DNA of 64,000 bases from Polytrichum commune (lineage: Eukaryota; Streptophyta; Polytrichopsida; Polytrichales; Polytrichaceae), in assembly GCA_950295325.1 (NCBI GenBank), contig OX485808.1, positions 41,250,527-41,314,526 on the forward strand. The letters run 5' to 3'. Below the pieces are notes generated by a model that saw nothing but the letters and a program-made list of their open reading frames with translations, had not been told where the DNA came from and did not search any database. A program made the translations under genes and the position numbers. Positions 26,176 through 38,600 of this stretch are shown here, one piece after another (position 1 is the stretch's first letter; each line of letters begins with the position of its first letter).

Positions 26176-29100
26176 AATTGAAGTGCTGCATATTAAATTT
26201 TCTTTGAACCAAACATCGCTTTATAGTTTTTCTAGTTCTTTAGTAAGTACTAAACATTACTCCCCTTATCCATTGAAACATGGGAGTGGTGAAACAAAGC
26301 AATGACAAGACAATGACATTGATATTGATTAAGAGACTAATGAAACAATCAATGAAATTGGGTCAAGGTCCTCCCATCTCCTTTTCAAGGTATGTGTGGT
26401 TATTTGAACGACTCTTAACATTTGGACACATATTTTCACTCATTGACGATTCAAGTATGGATGTGTGAAAAACCTACTAATAGTACCACTCCAAGGGTTA
26501 GAATTGGAGCTCATTACCCCAAACGAAGGAAAAAAAATTCAACTAGTTGGGCACTAGCATGGCACTCTTCATTTTGGAACTCTTCTCTATAAGCACCCTT
26601 TTGAGCCTCTTGAACTTGAAAGTATATAAATAGTTCATGAATACAAGTTCATACCTTGGGGGGAGGGGGGTGCACTGTACTAAACACGTACGAGTACACA
26701 TGAGTGCACAAAAGGGGTTTTAATTTGAACTTTGCCACATTATGCTTACATGTGCTACGCAAATTATAACTCATAGATATGTACATGTACAAATACAAAT
26801 GTATTTGTGTCGTAGTGTCACAATGCTAAAGTTTGGTTGTGATTGTGGTGTGTTTTTTTACACACCTTAAGTTAAATATTTTTAGAAAGAAAATGATATT
26901 GACCAAAAAAATGACAACTTCAATGAAGATATGGTTTGTAGGACGGGTTTAAAGATGTGTATAAGGTTTGATTTTCTTTGAGTGGAGTATAGGGATCCAA
27001 TTGACTCAATGGACTATCCATCAAACCTAGAGATTGGCTTAGGATGGTATCAAAAAGGAACCAACAAAGAGTGGACATACAATCTTACTGATCATTTGAT
27101 GGTAGAGTTAGAAACAATAATAGCATTAGCTGCTATGACATATATTGTCGACTTAGATGCTTATGAGTTAAATATGAGGGATTAAAAAGTTTTAATGACT
27201 TTATTGATGAGGGTTGCATTGTACATATGATTGGGGTTGATTATTATTCAAAAATATATTTGTATACCTTAATGACTATATATGAATGTAATTTTTTATG
27301 TATACATATTGTCACATGTATTTTTATCATTGAAATTGTACATGTATTTCTCAATTTTACAATAAAAAAACTTGTATATAGGAGGATTTCAAAGTATGTT
27401 GCAAACGCATGTGATTCTTGATTTTAATGAAATGTGCACCCCCCGGGAGTTCAGAGGATTGAGTTGAATCATTAATGTATGTATACTCAAAACCATCACA
27501 TGACTTAAACCAACGCTCACAAATCTTGTAAATAGGTATATATTAGAGTTATCTGTAAACTCCCTCAAAGAGAGACACAACCGTGAGTTTGATCCTTCCT
27601 TGAGGAAATATTTTTATTAAGTGTTTGTTAGCTCATTGTGTATTCAAGCCTATTTTGAAAGTTGGGTGAAACTGTTGTGGACCTCCTCTTTCCACCTATA
27701 AAACTTTGAGGAAATTTTTGGATCTAAAATAGAGTATGTGCATGGGAGTCTGGGGATCCGTTATCCTAAATTTTGGATCAGCTTATGCAAGACTAGGTTG
27801 GCCCACTGCCCATCCTGGTAGGACAAGCTTGAAAAAAGGTTTTTAATAATCTAACACACCTCTTTGTGTAATGTCAATTTGAGCATTAACAAAACTTGGA
27901 TGTTAATTCTCATAAACTCAGGGTTTTGGGACTAAATCCATGGCTTCAGCTGCTTTACTCTACAAATAACTCTATTGATTTTAAGGATGTACACCACCAA
28001 AACATTTGATATAGGTGTTGCATTTAGGTCGCCTTCAAATAAAACTTCAAATCCTTACAAATTTTGTATAAGGTGTCAAATTAATGCATGGAAGTCCTCT
28101 TGAACTTGCAATTTTGTATATTAAAAAAGACAATTTCAATAATAGAAATGAGACTTATCAAACTTTATTGTTGGTTGTTTATTTCTCACCTTATGGTGTA
28201 ATTTACGGAATGCTAATGGTATGAACACTCACACAAGTTCGCCTACCAAACAGAAGTGGGCCACAACTAGAAATAACCGTCACAATGGTTTGGCTACTAG
28301 AGCTTTTATAATCATCTACTATATCTTCCCAAAATTGCCTAAACAATTAAAGTTAGTTCATCAGCTTAGTAAAGCAAATGAACACATGTTATGATAGATC
28401 TAAGTACACGGATGGAAGCTCGGTAAAGTTAGGAGTGTTCCCTTAAAACACTTAGCCATTAATGTGTCTGCAATTAAAGATTATAATGAAAATATGTTTG
28501 CTAGTATTGTCAAGCAACGGTCATTGCCTGAACAAAGATGTTTGCCTCAACCTTTAAGGACTACATGTTGGAGATAACCTATGATATAGAATTCGCAAAG
28601 TTAAAGATATTTTCGTTACTATATGAACCACAATGAAAACTTCACCTCAGAATATGGATTGTGATTTTCTTTTTTTTTGACCCCACACATTTTATCTTCA
28701 AGTCATTGGCATTTTTTTGGAATAATAATAATTAAATTAAATTAAATGAAGCCTTTTGTATTAAACCAAATCTTGGTCCTTTATCCCTTAATTGCCGAAG
28801 AAGTCCCCCACAAGGCTTTTGGATATTATTTCTACACCTAATGATGCGTTTCAAACCTATACTGCCAACTATAACTTTAATTCAAAGTAGAATTCTACCT
28901 ATTTCACTCTCCTTTTTGGTGCAAAACATGTATTTGAAGTTACAGTTGGATCGAAAAATTCAAACACACATTAATACATTCAATGTAAATTTCGGTTTCT
29001 ATATGTAGAAGATTTGATCACCTTTGTCAAACATGATTTGTTTTTCACATTCTTCTTGTCAAAGGTTGTGCTGGTTGTACAACACACCAAATATTGATAC

Positions 29101-29360
29101 ACATATACTACTAATACTAATACTATTATTCTAGAAAAAAAATTGGTCAAGAAATGACTTTATAATATTGCACGCCTTTGCAATGCAGACCATCTCATTT
29201 GTCTAAATACACCGTAATTTCTTAAGAGCCAAGGGTTAATGACCACGGGTGTGACGTGGAAGTTTAGAAGGGCAAACCTATAATTGAAACCCTAATAAGA
29301 AGATACCACGGAAAGAGGTAACTTCAAAGTTTTCAAGTTGAACATTCGACTTTCTAACTT
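26176..29360. other. intergenic, no gene seen
   Basis: AT-rich tract with short ORFs only, up to about 67 codons. The frame at 26982-27185 is open but has no motif that I recognise. Probably decayed repeat DNA. Confidence 0.45.
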
Positions 29361-30300
29361 AAACTTAGTTGTATTAAATGGACGTACCCGATTGCCTAAC
29401 TCTATGTTACCACCAACCACATCATCGATTCCCGCGTGCCAATTCAAAACCCTTGCCGGCCACAAAGTCGCTCTCCTACTACCAACACAAGCCTAAGCAA
29501 CTCGCCCTCTCCCTAGGTTTAGGGTTTAGGCTTCCGATTCAAAACCCCGACCAAACACATTGGCCTCCTCCTCCTCCTCTCTTTGCGTTAAAAAGGCCCC
29601 AACCAAACTAGGCATGTACTAAGTAGTGGAGCCAAACAAACACCCTTTTAATTATTTCCCCCCTAGCTTCCCCCTCTTTTCTTTTTGCGCGTGGGCAAAC
29701 CAACTCGGGGCACGAGCCCGGGACCCGATCGATCGATCGAAAGGGCTCCCACACCGACGGGCACGATCACGGTGGCCACGCGAAAAGGCTCCCAAGCACG
29801 TGGAAGGGATCGAATCCGAGCCGTTGGATCGGATCCCGGGAGGCGGCCACATCACCCACAAAGTTGAGGTCGCCCGTGATTCCACCAATGGCGTGCCCCG
29901 GCTCCTTCCGGGCTACACACATAGGACGCGCTTTTTAGGGTTTGATTGGCCGGGGCTTGCTATAGAATGTAGCTTTTTAGGGCTAAGTTAGATTGGCCGG
30001 GCTTTGCTAGTGGATGGCCCCGGCTTTGCCAAAAGCTCGGAACGGGACTCGCCGGACAAGGGAACCGGGGTAAGCCTACTAAGCGGGCTATGGCTACTAC
30101 TACTACTCCCAAATTGGGACCGGTAAAAAATGCTTGCCCAAAAAGTGGATGAGTTTTGGTGACCGATGACATGGAGAATGTAAAAAGGTGGGTGATGTTG
30201 TCATCTCGGTTGGTTATGAGCTTTTCGGTCGAGTGGTTCATTTGGGGCTAGGTGGAAGTAAGAGCAATAGACTTCCATATGTTGGATGTCGAGGAAATTA
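29361..30300. other. GC-rich intergenic block
   Basis: Much richer in GC than either flank, with CGATCGATCGATCG at about 29727, a GGTTTAGGGTTTAGG box near 29515, and a repeated GATTGGCCGGGGCTTGCTA-type phrase at about 29943 and 29992. Frames of about 120 codons occur on both strands but hold no known domain. It may be a promoter-like CpG-rich relic or a decayed element. Confidence 0.4.
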
Positions 30301-31860
30301 GGCGTTGTGGACGGCGGGCGAACTTATTATCGTAGGTTGATAGTTGAGGTCCGACACAACTGGGTCGAATAATTGTTCAAAGTGTCAAAAGTTGGTCCAA
30401 CGGTTCAAAAGAATGAACTTGAAAATTCCAATGTTTTTTTTTAATGAAAATTTTAATGTTTTTTGTTTGTTTGTTTTCCTTAGCACAATAGAGCTCCAAA
30501 AATATGTTCATACCATATTTTCTCTTCAAACCTCCTCACTTCTTGAAAATGTTTGCTGAAATTCGTTCATATCTTTTGCACTAAATTTTCAAATCACGAA
30601 GTTTCTCTTTATTTCATGTACCAACTTTATGTAGATGGACATAATTCCAAATGAGTGCATCTTCTATGTGAAATGCAGGTCTGAAAATGTATTAAAGACA
30701 TAGACCAAGTTCTTAGTACATACTCTTACAAGTCCGTTAACCCATATTCTTTGCAATGGCTAAAGACAACTTGGAATATAATACGAACTCCTCTTTGAAG
30801 TAACTTACCATGAATTGTTAACACTACATAAGCTTGTGTAGAGCGAGGATATACCATGTTTCAGCAAAAATGTAAGGTGAATTAATGGGTTTCAACAAAT
30901 TGTGTTTATTATATTCAAAGTAATTTGACCTTTATTTTTAGATTAGTATGTGTTGGAATGGCTATCAACCTATGGTAAGTTTTTGTTGGTGAGTGTCATT
31001 CTTTTTACTTGAGTAGGACAACATACACCAAACTTGAGTGCGACTCATGTTGATTGATTGATATATTTCTTAAAGTTTTCACCTTTAGTTCTTACATGGC
31101 AACCACAAATCCTTGGCCATAGCTGACATGCTAATTTGTGGAGTCTTGGGATTTGTGATACTATTATTAGGGGATGTGGTAAAAAAAACCCGTATGAGTC
31201 TATCATGCTAATTCCAAGATCGTACCATCTTTAAGAAAAAAATTGCCAAACGTTTTCACCTTCAACGTATATGAGTGTCATGATATCATATCGAAACTTG
31301 CATCACAAACACATGCATAACTTACATCCACACAGTCTCGATTTCTACTCACTCCTTGCATGTCCATTTTGAGAATCATAACACATGTTTTTCCAGATCC
31401 TTGGCTGTATTATTCTCTTGCTAAGGATAAGTGGCACGTGGAGCTTAGCAATGTTACGATCCATGGCAAAGAAGAGGAAAATTGTAAACAAAACATTGGT
31501 GTTTTTCAAATCACCCATGCATCCATTGGTGCATTTTCAAACTTCATTGAAAACGGGACTGCCAATATCATCCGAGTGATGAGGTTCAAGTTCGATTTAC
31601 AAGCAGATGGGCGGTATTTTCTCTCAAGTAAGCCGTACCCAAAAGTGGTGCCAAGATTCATGAACAGGATTTGCATCAAGAATGACATTTTTTTTCTTGA
31701 AATCTGTGAGCTCTGCTAACGTACTAGCATTATAATTGCTTAAAGTTGCAGTAGAGAATGATGTAGAGTGAAAGTGAAGAGATCTCAGGGGAGTAAGTCA
31801 TGTTAATCATAAGTTGAGGACATTTTGAGAAGCAAGCAATCCATGCTTTGGAATGAAAGG
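30301..31860. other. intergenic, one unexplained open frame
   Basis: AT-rich. A 119-codon plus frame, 31360-31719, stays open through a region with more balanced composition, and the opposite strand is open as well. I do not recognise the product and cannot show splice borders, so it is not called a gene. Confidence 0.35.
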
Positions 31861-32229
31861 GGAGGCCACACACGTTTGAAAATGCCAGTTTCGAAACGGA
31901 GATTGATCAACCGATGAAAATGGATTTTGGTCTTGACATGTGTCTAATTTTGAGGGGCTTGGTTTCAAGGTTGGTTCCTTTTAAAAAGAAGAAGAAGAAG
32001 AAGTTAAAACTGCCTATTTTCATCAATGATTAGAATTGAAGGTTTTAAGCCTTGCAAAACCGCCTTCTGGATTTGGAGTTGAGAACGGACATTTATAGCC
32101 GATAAAAAAGGGACGAACCTTGAAACCAAACTTCCCAAGGTAAGGCCATATGTCAAGGCCCAAATTCTTTTACCTTGGCCCACCTGATCTCCATTTCAAA
32201 AGTTGCGTTTCCAAACATGTGTGGCCTCC
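31861..32229. mobile_element. long-inverted-repeat (foldback) element
   Basis: The left arm 31861 to about 31985 and the right arm about 32107-32229 are inverted copies. The outer ends are GGAGGCCACACACGTTTG against CAAACATGTGTGGCCTCC. The inner ends are TTGGTTTCAAGGTTGGTTCC against GGGACGAACCTTGAAACCAA. Middle parts (GGAGATTGATC / GATCTCC, CTTGACAT / ATGTCAAG) pair too, with gaps. The centre holds a GAA microsatellite (31987-32001). No ORF. It looks like a non-autonomous foldback element with arms of about 125 bp. Confidence 0.7.
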
Positions 32230-32679
32230 ACATGAAGTCGGTCTCAAGCTGTGCCATTTATGATGCTTGCTCAAAAAGTTGTTTGATCACTTATTGAATT
32301 GTCAATTGGAACACTTTTGCTTTGGTCAAGTCTTGCAATTCAGAATAGGATAAGTTTGGTACCCAACATAACATTATTCAACTGCTATCAACCGTTCCAT
32401 TCTAATAATATCAATGACATTACTTCACCCGAGTTTATTAGGCTAAATCTATCTGTGCAACGCTCTTCTGAGAGAAAAAAAAACAAAGTATAATATGAAT
32501 AGAATCTTGCTTATTCCGAACCCCACCCAATGTACAAACTCAACTGGATAATGTTATGAAGATTCATGGATTAAACTGGCCATTCAAAGCAAGTGCAAGA
32601 CAATGCAAATTGCATGTTTGATTGCTTCAGGTGGAAAGGAGTTGAGATATGTGGGCCTTATTTGGATACTCTTCTTAAT

Positions 32680-33230
32680 TGCTTGTCCATATTTGAGTGG
32701 TATATGGTAATGCTTGTAATTATGAATAAACATCATAAACACATGTGTTACAATGAGATTGGATTTTGTGCTCAAAACATTAACATCATTCTAGGTTCAA
32801 ATAGTGAATAGAATGGGGAGAGCCTTCACTTTGATATGTTATAAATTCTCCATGATTCTCAATGAGACAATTCCTAATATGATCCAACCACCAAATTGTA
32901 TGTGGAGTTGGACATGCCTACAATAGGCCCACATATCTTATGCCACATATCTGAGAGAATGTGCCATTACTAGCCATGATGATAGAATAACAGTGTTCTC
33001 CATTAGGACTTTTGATTTGAATTCACAATGTACAACCAAGTTTTACCTACTATCATATAAGGTATGCATGTGTTATTTGGTTAATTTTCATATGTGAACA
33101 CCTATATTTGATTGGTGTGTGGTTAGGTGAGAGTCAACTGAACTATCACTGATATAGACACATGTCCAAAAGAGATTGGACTAAATCTTCAAATTTTATT
33201 AACTATTCCACTCTCCATAATGAACAAAAT
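32680..33230 (+). repeat. two DR1-like copies
   Basis: At 32690-32815: CCATATTTGAGTGGTATATGG, ACACATGTGTT, ATGAGATTGGATT, GTGCTCAAAACATTAAC and TTCTAGGTTCAAATAGT. At about 33098-33230: ACACCTATATTTGATTGGTG, TGTGGTTAGGTG, GACACATGTCCAAA, GAGATTGGACTAAAT and TTATTAACTATTCCA. Both follow the DR1 order and are diverged. Confidence 0.55.
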
Positions 33231-33704
33231 TGAGAGGACCTATGTGTTCAGTTAAGGAATCAACAAACATGCACTTCAAATAAACCACAACTAAATAAGG
33301 GGAGGTCCGATTGTCAAATTTCGTTTCTGAGAATGTTTCATGATAGATTTGCTAATGCAACACAAAATTTGAGGACATGAATCTGATCAATAAATGGAGA
33401 ATGATAAAAACTAACCAAATAACACCCACTTACCTTAATCTTGGCCTTAAACTACAGGTTCCTGACCGGAGCCTCTACTATGTTAGCAGTTTATAAAGTG
33501 CTGGAGAAATGTCAATGACAACTGGAAATCATGTCATAGGAAAGATTCAAATTTGACACACAGGACACAGGACACGGGAAATCAACAAAAGTTTGATGAA
33601 GCAGTCAAAACTCTTTATTGTACAAACCTGGGCAGTCCAGTGCACTACACCGAATGGAAGATGCTCTATGCTACACAATTGAAGAGTTGAAAAGAATGAT
33701 TGTT

Positions 33705-36700
33705 CTATACGGTCCCTGATGGCCCTGGAACTTTTGATGAGTACATGGCGGGATTTTGTGGGGGGTATCCATACACGGCAGGATCCACCGAGTTTTGCAT
33801 GGGAACTCCTTGTGGAGGGTATCCATAAACTGCAGAATTGGGCATAGTTTGCATTGGGTATGCAGTTTGTTGGAGTACAGGCTGCCTATGCCCAAGGCAA
33901 CTTAAACACAAGCAGAAGATCAAAATTGCCCCTATCACTGACCCCATTATTGACAACACAATACGCCATGTGGGAATATGGCCAGTACCTGCACATACAC
34001 ACATGGGCAAAGGTTTAGGGTTTAGTAGAACTCATGTGAGGTACTTTTCAAAATCTGTTTGTTTAGCCGCTAAACGCTTTTAGTGGTTTCTTACTGGTTG
34101 TGTAATTGCACTTTATACTGGATGATATGTAATCTTCATCAAATTCGTTCCAAGTTACTTTGTGTGGGTGTCAAGAACTGTATGCTTCCAGGACAACAAG
34201 CTATTGCTATATACACAAAAGTCACATCAGTGTGTACATTCATGTTGTATAGTTTCAAAATAGCGGGTGTATGAGAGGCCCAAATTGGGCCCCAAAAGTG
34301 TTTGGGGTTGACAAAATCTGCAACATAGTGGAGCTATTACTGATTTTGACTGCAGAGATGCAGGTGGTTGTCTGGCTTGAGGTGAATAAAGCAAAATATG
34401 ATGGGAAGCAGAGGTTGAAAACTTTGGACCAAAGATTCATACCAGAGACTTAAGAATTTTCTGGTGATCAGCTTTGCTTGTGGGCAGAAATCCTGTGCTA
34501 TCTACCAGAGTAATGAGCTACATGACTACTCTAGGAACTCTTTTAAAACTTCTGCATTTCAAGTGAGCAGGTTCACATCCTAGGCCTGCACTTTAAAACT
34601 TTACATCTAAATATCAACCTTAACAAGCAGAACTTGAGAGAAATTGAATAGGACTCCTGTTGAGGATTACTTACATCCTGTACCATTGGCATAGCCATCA
34701 CCAACAAAGGGATCTGGGCACTGGCAAGCATATGAGCCATTTATGTTGTAGCAGAGCGCCCGGGGAACGCAGTTGTTCAACGATCGATCAGCACATTTAT
34801 TTATTGGTTCTGCACAGACATATTTAAGCAACATGACTTGACAGAGGTTTGTCATGCATCCCAATTTATTAACTAGATCAATGTTATACAGTCTAATGAT
34901 GGCATGCACAGGTTTCGCCCTCCCTGAAATTTTTGATAGGTTCTACAATGCAATACCTGAATGTAGTGAAGTCATCTCTGTGAACTTTTAAAGAATCCCA
35001 ACGATGCCACTCATGACAGCTGGTTTCAAAAGTAATTTTAAAAGCATGAAGCCTGTTGGTGATGATCATGCACGACACACATAGGCACACTTCTTGCCAC
35101 TGATGGATTCTTACATTTTCAGCTTCCGCTTGACATATCCTCATCATCTTTAACGTTCAGTTTTGAGATGTACGTTGATACTTGGTCGTGGTTGAAAGCC
35201 CAGCCTTGCTTAGAACCATGTCCACCTGGCTGTCATGTTTAGGTATATTATTTTAGAAAGTGTCAATTGAAGTGCATTATTTGTTAACTTAAAAAGTTCC
35301 GTCATACTTTTTCTTTATGAGGAACAATTTATGCTTCCGTACTCTGTGCCCCACAGTCCAGTCTTATTATTCTACATGTGACTTATTTATTCTTGCTGCA
35401 GTACTTTCCAGTGGTCCAGATACTCCCTCCTTTCCTTTTCCAATTGAGTCTAATCCTTCCCCTACTGCATCCTTCACGTACAGAATAATGTGTCCACTCT
35501 GATTGTTTAGGTAACACTAATAACGTGTGAAAATTAAATTTCCTAAGCTCAGCATTCCAAGTCCTGGTGATCTAATTTCGAAATCTGCAAGTAGAAAAGT
35601 ATGTCGGATAAGGGGAAGACCTCTGCAGAGCACTGGAGACCAAGTTCTTTCACATGCCCATTAGAGGAATGGCAATGAATCCATCCAGTTTCTCATGTAG
35701 AGCTTGAATTGTGGAGCTTTTTGGATGACCGATTCAAGTGCAGAATTGCAAACACCTCCCGTTTAATACTTAAAAGAGAGAATAAAAGACAAAGACAAAG
35801 GTTTCAGCCAGTGGTTGACTCTGCTCTTTGTTATAAAGTGAGCACTCCTCCATATGCCTCAAGTGCATACAAAAAAGCAGACGGAATTCACACTGTGACC
35901 ATTTTCTTCCAATTACTTCCCAACTCTGTCAACTGGCCAGAGAGTTCAATTTTTCCTTCCACCTCTATTGAGGGACACTTCTGATTCCGACATCGGAAAA
36001 GTATGAATCAAGCGAATGGTCGACCCTATCCCTTCTTATTAGGCAGAGCACTGCCATCTTGGGACTAACACTTGTGATGTTGTAATTAAATGCCTCCACT
36101 ACATAAGGTAAATGGGTTTAATTCAGTTGCTCGTCTTAAACGGACACTGATATTCAAGTGGAGTATGATTAGGTGTGGATCTAAGAATGGACACCAAAAA
36201 CATATCATGTGTTTAAACGGGATTGGACTACGTGCCCATAATTTGTTATCCATTTTAGGCTCAATAGTCATCAACATACGTGGGGGCACGTATATGGGCA
36301 TTTGATGAGCTAGAGGATCTTCATTTTGATAATGAACAAGATATTCATATAAGCTCCGAAGATCATGAGGAAAATGGCTTTGGGCCCGATTCAGATTTGT
36401 CAATCATCCCGCACTACTTGCAATGTGTTCCATATCCTACGAGAAGTGGGTGCACAGTTAAGAGCGTCCATTTAAGGCCTACTCACCTTAAATAAATGCC
36501 TCGGCCACATACATACCATGCTCTCAAGCACCACAAACCTGCTGATCTAACTTAAAATCTCAAGAGCAGAGGTTCCCCCATCACAGTATAGACGAGACGA
36601 TGAGAATGGAGAGCTGCTTACGTTGCGCATTGACAACACCCAAGAACATCGAGAGTGAAGCCACCACCACAGTCAACGGAACCAGAAACCTCCACGAACC

Positions 36701-36709
36701 TCCCTTCAT
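33705..36709 (-). CDS. small single-EGF type I membrane protein
   Basis: Exons on the minus strand are 36709-36622, 34809-34675 and 33988-33705; all phases join, giving 168 aa. Residues 1-29 form a signal peptide with a hydrophobic core ending in VVNAQ. Residues 35-75 form one EGF module with six cysteines (35, 43, 49, 58, 60, 75), containing NINGSYACQC and GDGY, with NGS and NGT glycosylation sites. Residues 84-106 form one membrane helix (SIMGSVIGAILIF) with cysteines at 100, 102 and 105 at its inner edge. The tail of about 60 residues is rich in Pro, Gln and Tyr and holds two AVYGYPPQ repeats. Predicted topology is EGF outside, tail in the cytosol. Function is unknown; there is no kinase domain, so it is not a wall-associated kinase, although the EGF resembles those of plant surface receptors. 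Intron 1 (34810-36621) carries a DR1 copy; intron 2 is 33989-34674. Each domain has its own exon. Confidence 0.85.
36126..36493 (+). repeat. DR1 copy inside intron 1 of the EGF gene
   Basis: Starts GTTGCTCGTCTTAAACGGAC and ends CATTTAAGGCCTACTCACCT plus TAAAT. In between are GGTGTGGATCTAAGAATGG, GATTGGACTACGTGCCCATA, TTTTAGGCTCAATAGTC, ATATAAGCTCCGAAGATCAT and GAGAAGTGGG. It is the longest DR1 copy here and lies antisense to the host gene. Confidence 0.65.
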
Positions 36710-37364
36710 TTTCACGATTCCTTCCTCCTGCCATTTATACACCCATACATCATCACATTTCCGACCAACCCTAACTTAACCTAAACTCTACAAACAAACA
36801 CTATTATGCATTCATCCATCTACAGAAGCTAAGCTTACTAACTTAACCACGACTCCAAGTCAACCAAATGCTACTTAAATAACTTAAGAAAACACGAAAC
36901 TGAAAAGCATTGACATACATCGAGGCACATCGGAAAAAGCAGCTCCAGAGGCCCCACCTTGACCGAAACCGATGGTTTACTAAATTGACCAGGAACACCT
37001 CGATATGGTGCCAAAAAGCGTGGGAGAAGCACCAAACGAAGCGCAATCGGGCGGGCGAGATGGTAATACCGACGGCACGCGTCGCCGTGGAGGCGCAACC
37101 GACGTTTTGGCGTGGATCCGAGCGCAAGACTAGTGGCAGTTGGGGTTCGGACGGATGGACGAGAGAATTAGCGAGACAAAGCTTGGATTTAGGGTTTGGG
37201 TCCCACATGCATGTGACCTTTCCCTGAATCTACGGATTATGGATATTAGTAAGTAACAGGCTCTTTGTTGCTTCATTGCCTTTCTTAATTCCTAGCATGT
37301 ACGACATGGGTACATTTGGGAGGTGATGGTTTTAAGAATTTCATATTCTACAAGTAGAGTAGTA
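36710..37364. promoter_or_regulatory. upstream region of the EGF-membrane gene
   Basis: This is the region directly upstream of the minus-strand start. 36880-37210 is GC-richer, and a TTTAGGGTTT telo-box lies near 37190. Open frames of about 105-120 codons on both strands look compositional and have no domain. The promoter itself cannot be pinned down. Confidence 0.35.
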
Positions 37365-38600
37365 CATAGTACTCCTAAGTAGTGTGGCGGTTGGAAAGCA
37401 TTATTTCAAATCAAACGGTGTCGTGTTTTCTAAACGGATTCTATATACTTGGATACCACCTCCTTGAAGGACCATGAATTGAAGTCCAAACATCAATAAG
37501 GTAAGCGATGATTAATTTTCTTACTCATCTTAAATGGACACCTATATTTAAGTGGTGTGTGGCTAGGTGTGGATCCGAGAACTTACATGAAAAAGACATG
37601 TGTTTAAATGAGTTTGAACTACATGTTCAAAATTTGTTAACCGTTCTAGGTTCAATAGGCAACATAGTTGGGGGGGGGGGATTATAAGGGGAAGTGGTCA
37701 CAACCTTGATGTGGATTTGCCTACCATTTCATACTCATCGTTTGCTTCATATTTTAGGAGAAGCGGGCTAGTTGGAAAGAGTAATTATTTAAGGCCTATC
37801 TACCTTTGACCAATGGTTCAATATCATGTTAGGAAGGCATTGTTTGGTATTTGTATAGGTCTGGTCAAAAGAATGTAATTGATAATTGGGTTCATTCTAG
37901 AGTGGTCACTGCCACACCAATGAGTTACTTTTGCAAGTAATCATTCTCGTTTCACAGCATGAATGAACCTAGGTAAATTTCAGAGCCAATGGTTTTTGAG
38001 AACTTCATATCCTAGTAGAGTTTCAGTGCGGTAGTTGGAAAGCATTATTCAAATCAAAAGGTGTCAAGTTTCTAGACGGATTCTATGTACTTGGATACCG
38101 CCGCCTTCAAGGACCATGAATTGAAGTCCAAATATCAATAACCAAGGTGATCGGTTATTGATGTGGTCCAATGACATGTTAGGAAGGTGGTGTTTATAAA
38201 CTATATAGGTTTGGTTGGGAGAATGTGAATGATTATTGGGCTATTTTTAGAGTGGTGAGTTGCTTTTGCACCTAAACATTCTCATTTCATTGCATGTATG
38301 AACCTAGATACGTTTGAGAGCTCATAGTTTTTTAAGAATTTCATAATTTTAGTAGAATAGTGTGGCAATTGAAAAACATTATTCAAATTGAACTATGTCG
38401 AGTTTTCTAGTTGGATTCTATGTGCATGGGCACATTGTCTTGATTGGACCATGAATTGAAATTTGAATATCTTCAGAGCGATTCATCATCAATGTGGTGA
38501 ATGTTAATTAGATAGTGTTTGGTAATTGTAGTAATATGATTGGAATGAATGTGATCAATAACTTGGTTAATTCTAGAGGGGGATCGTTTTCAACACAATT
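37365..38600 (+). repeat. tandem array of about 340-bp units
   Basis: Three diverged units in one orientation. The phrase GGACCATGAATTGAAGTCC recurs at about 37468 and 38103, and as GGACCATGAATTGAAATTT at about 38445. TTAGGAAGG or TTAGATAG followed by GTTTGGTA-like text recurs at about 37828, 38185 and 38512. (G/C)(G/A)GTTGGAAAGCATTAT recurs at about 37388 and 38032, and in a changed form at about 38365. The first interval is longer because a DR1 copy (37521-37807) sits inside the unit. Confidence 0.65.
37521..37807 (+). repeat. DR1 copy inserted in a tandem unit
   Basis: Starts TTACTCATCTTAAATGGACA and ends ATTTAAGGCCTATCTACCTT. Core landmarks are CCTATATTTAAGTGGTGTGT, GGTGTGGATCCGAGAA, GACATGTGTTTAAATGAG, TTCTAGGTTCAATAGGCAAC, a G tract (37670-37680) and AGGAGAAGCGGGCTAGTTGG. 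The uninterrupted neighbouring unit (near 38130-38180) lacks all of it. Confidence 0.65.

Noticed and set aside
31360-31719. 119-codon plus ORF with even composition
   Set aside because: No motif or splice border recognised, and the opposite strand is open too. Transcript reads over it would decide.
34675-34809. EGF exon as part of a wall-associated receptor kinase
   Set aside because: The following exon encodes a membrane helix and a short tail ending in a stop. No kinase motif occurs anywhere on that strand nearby.
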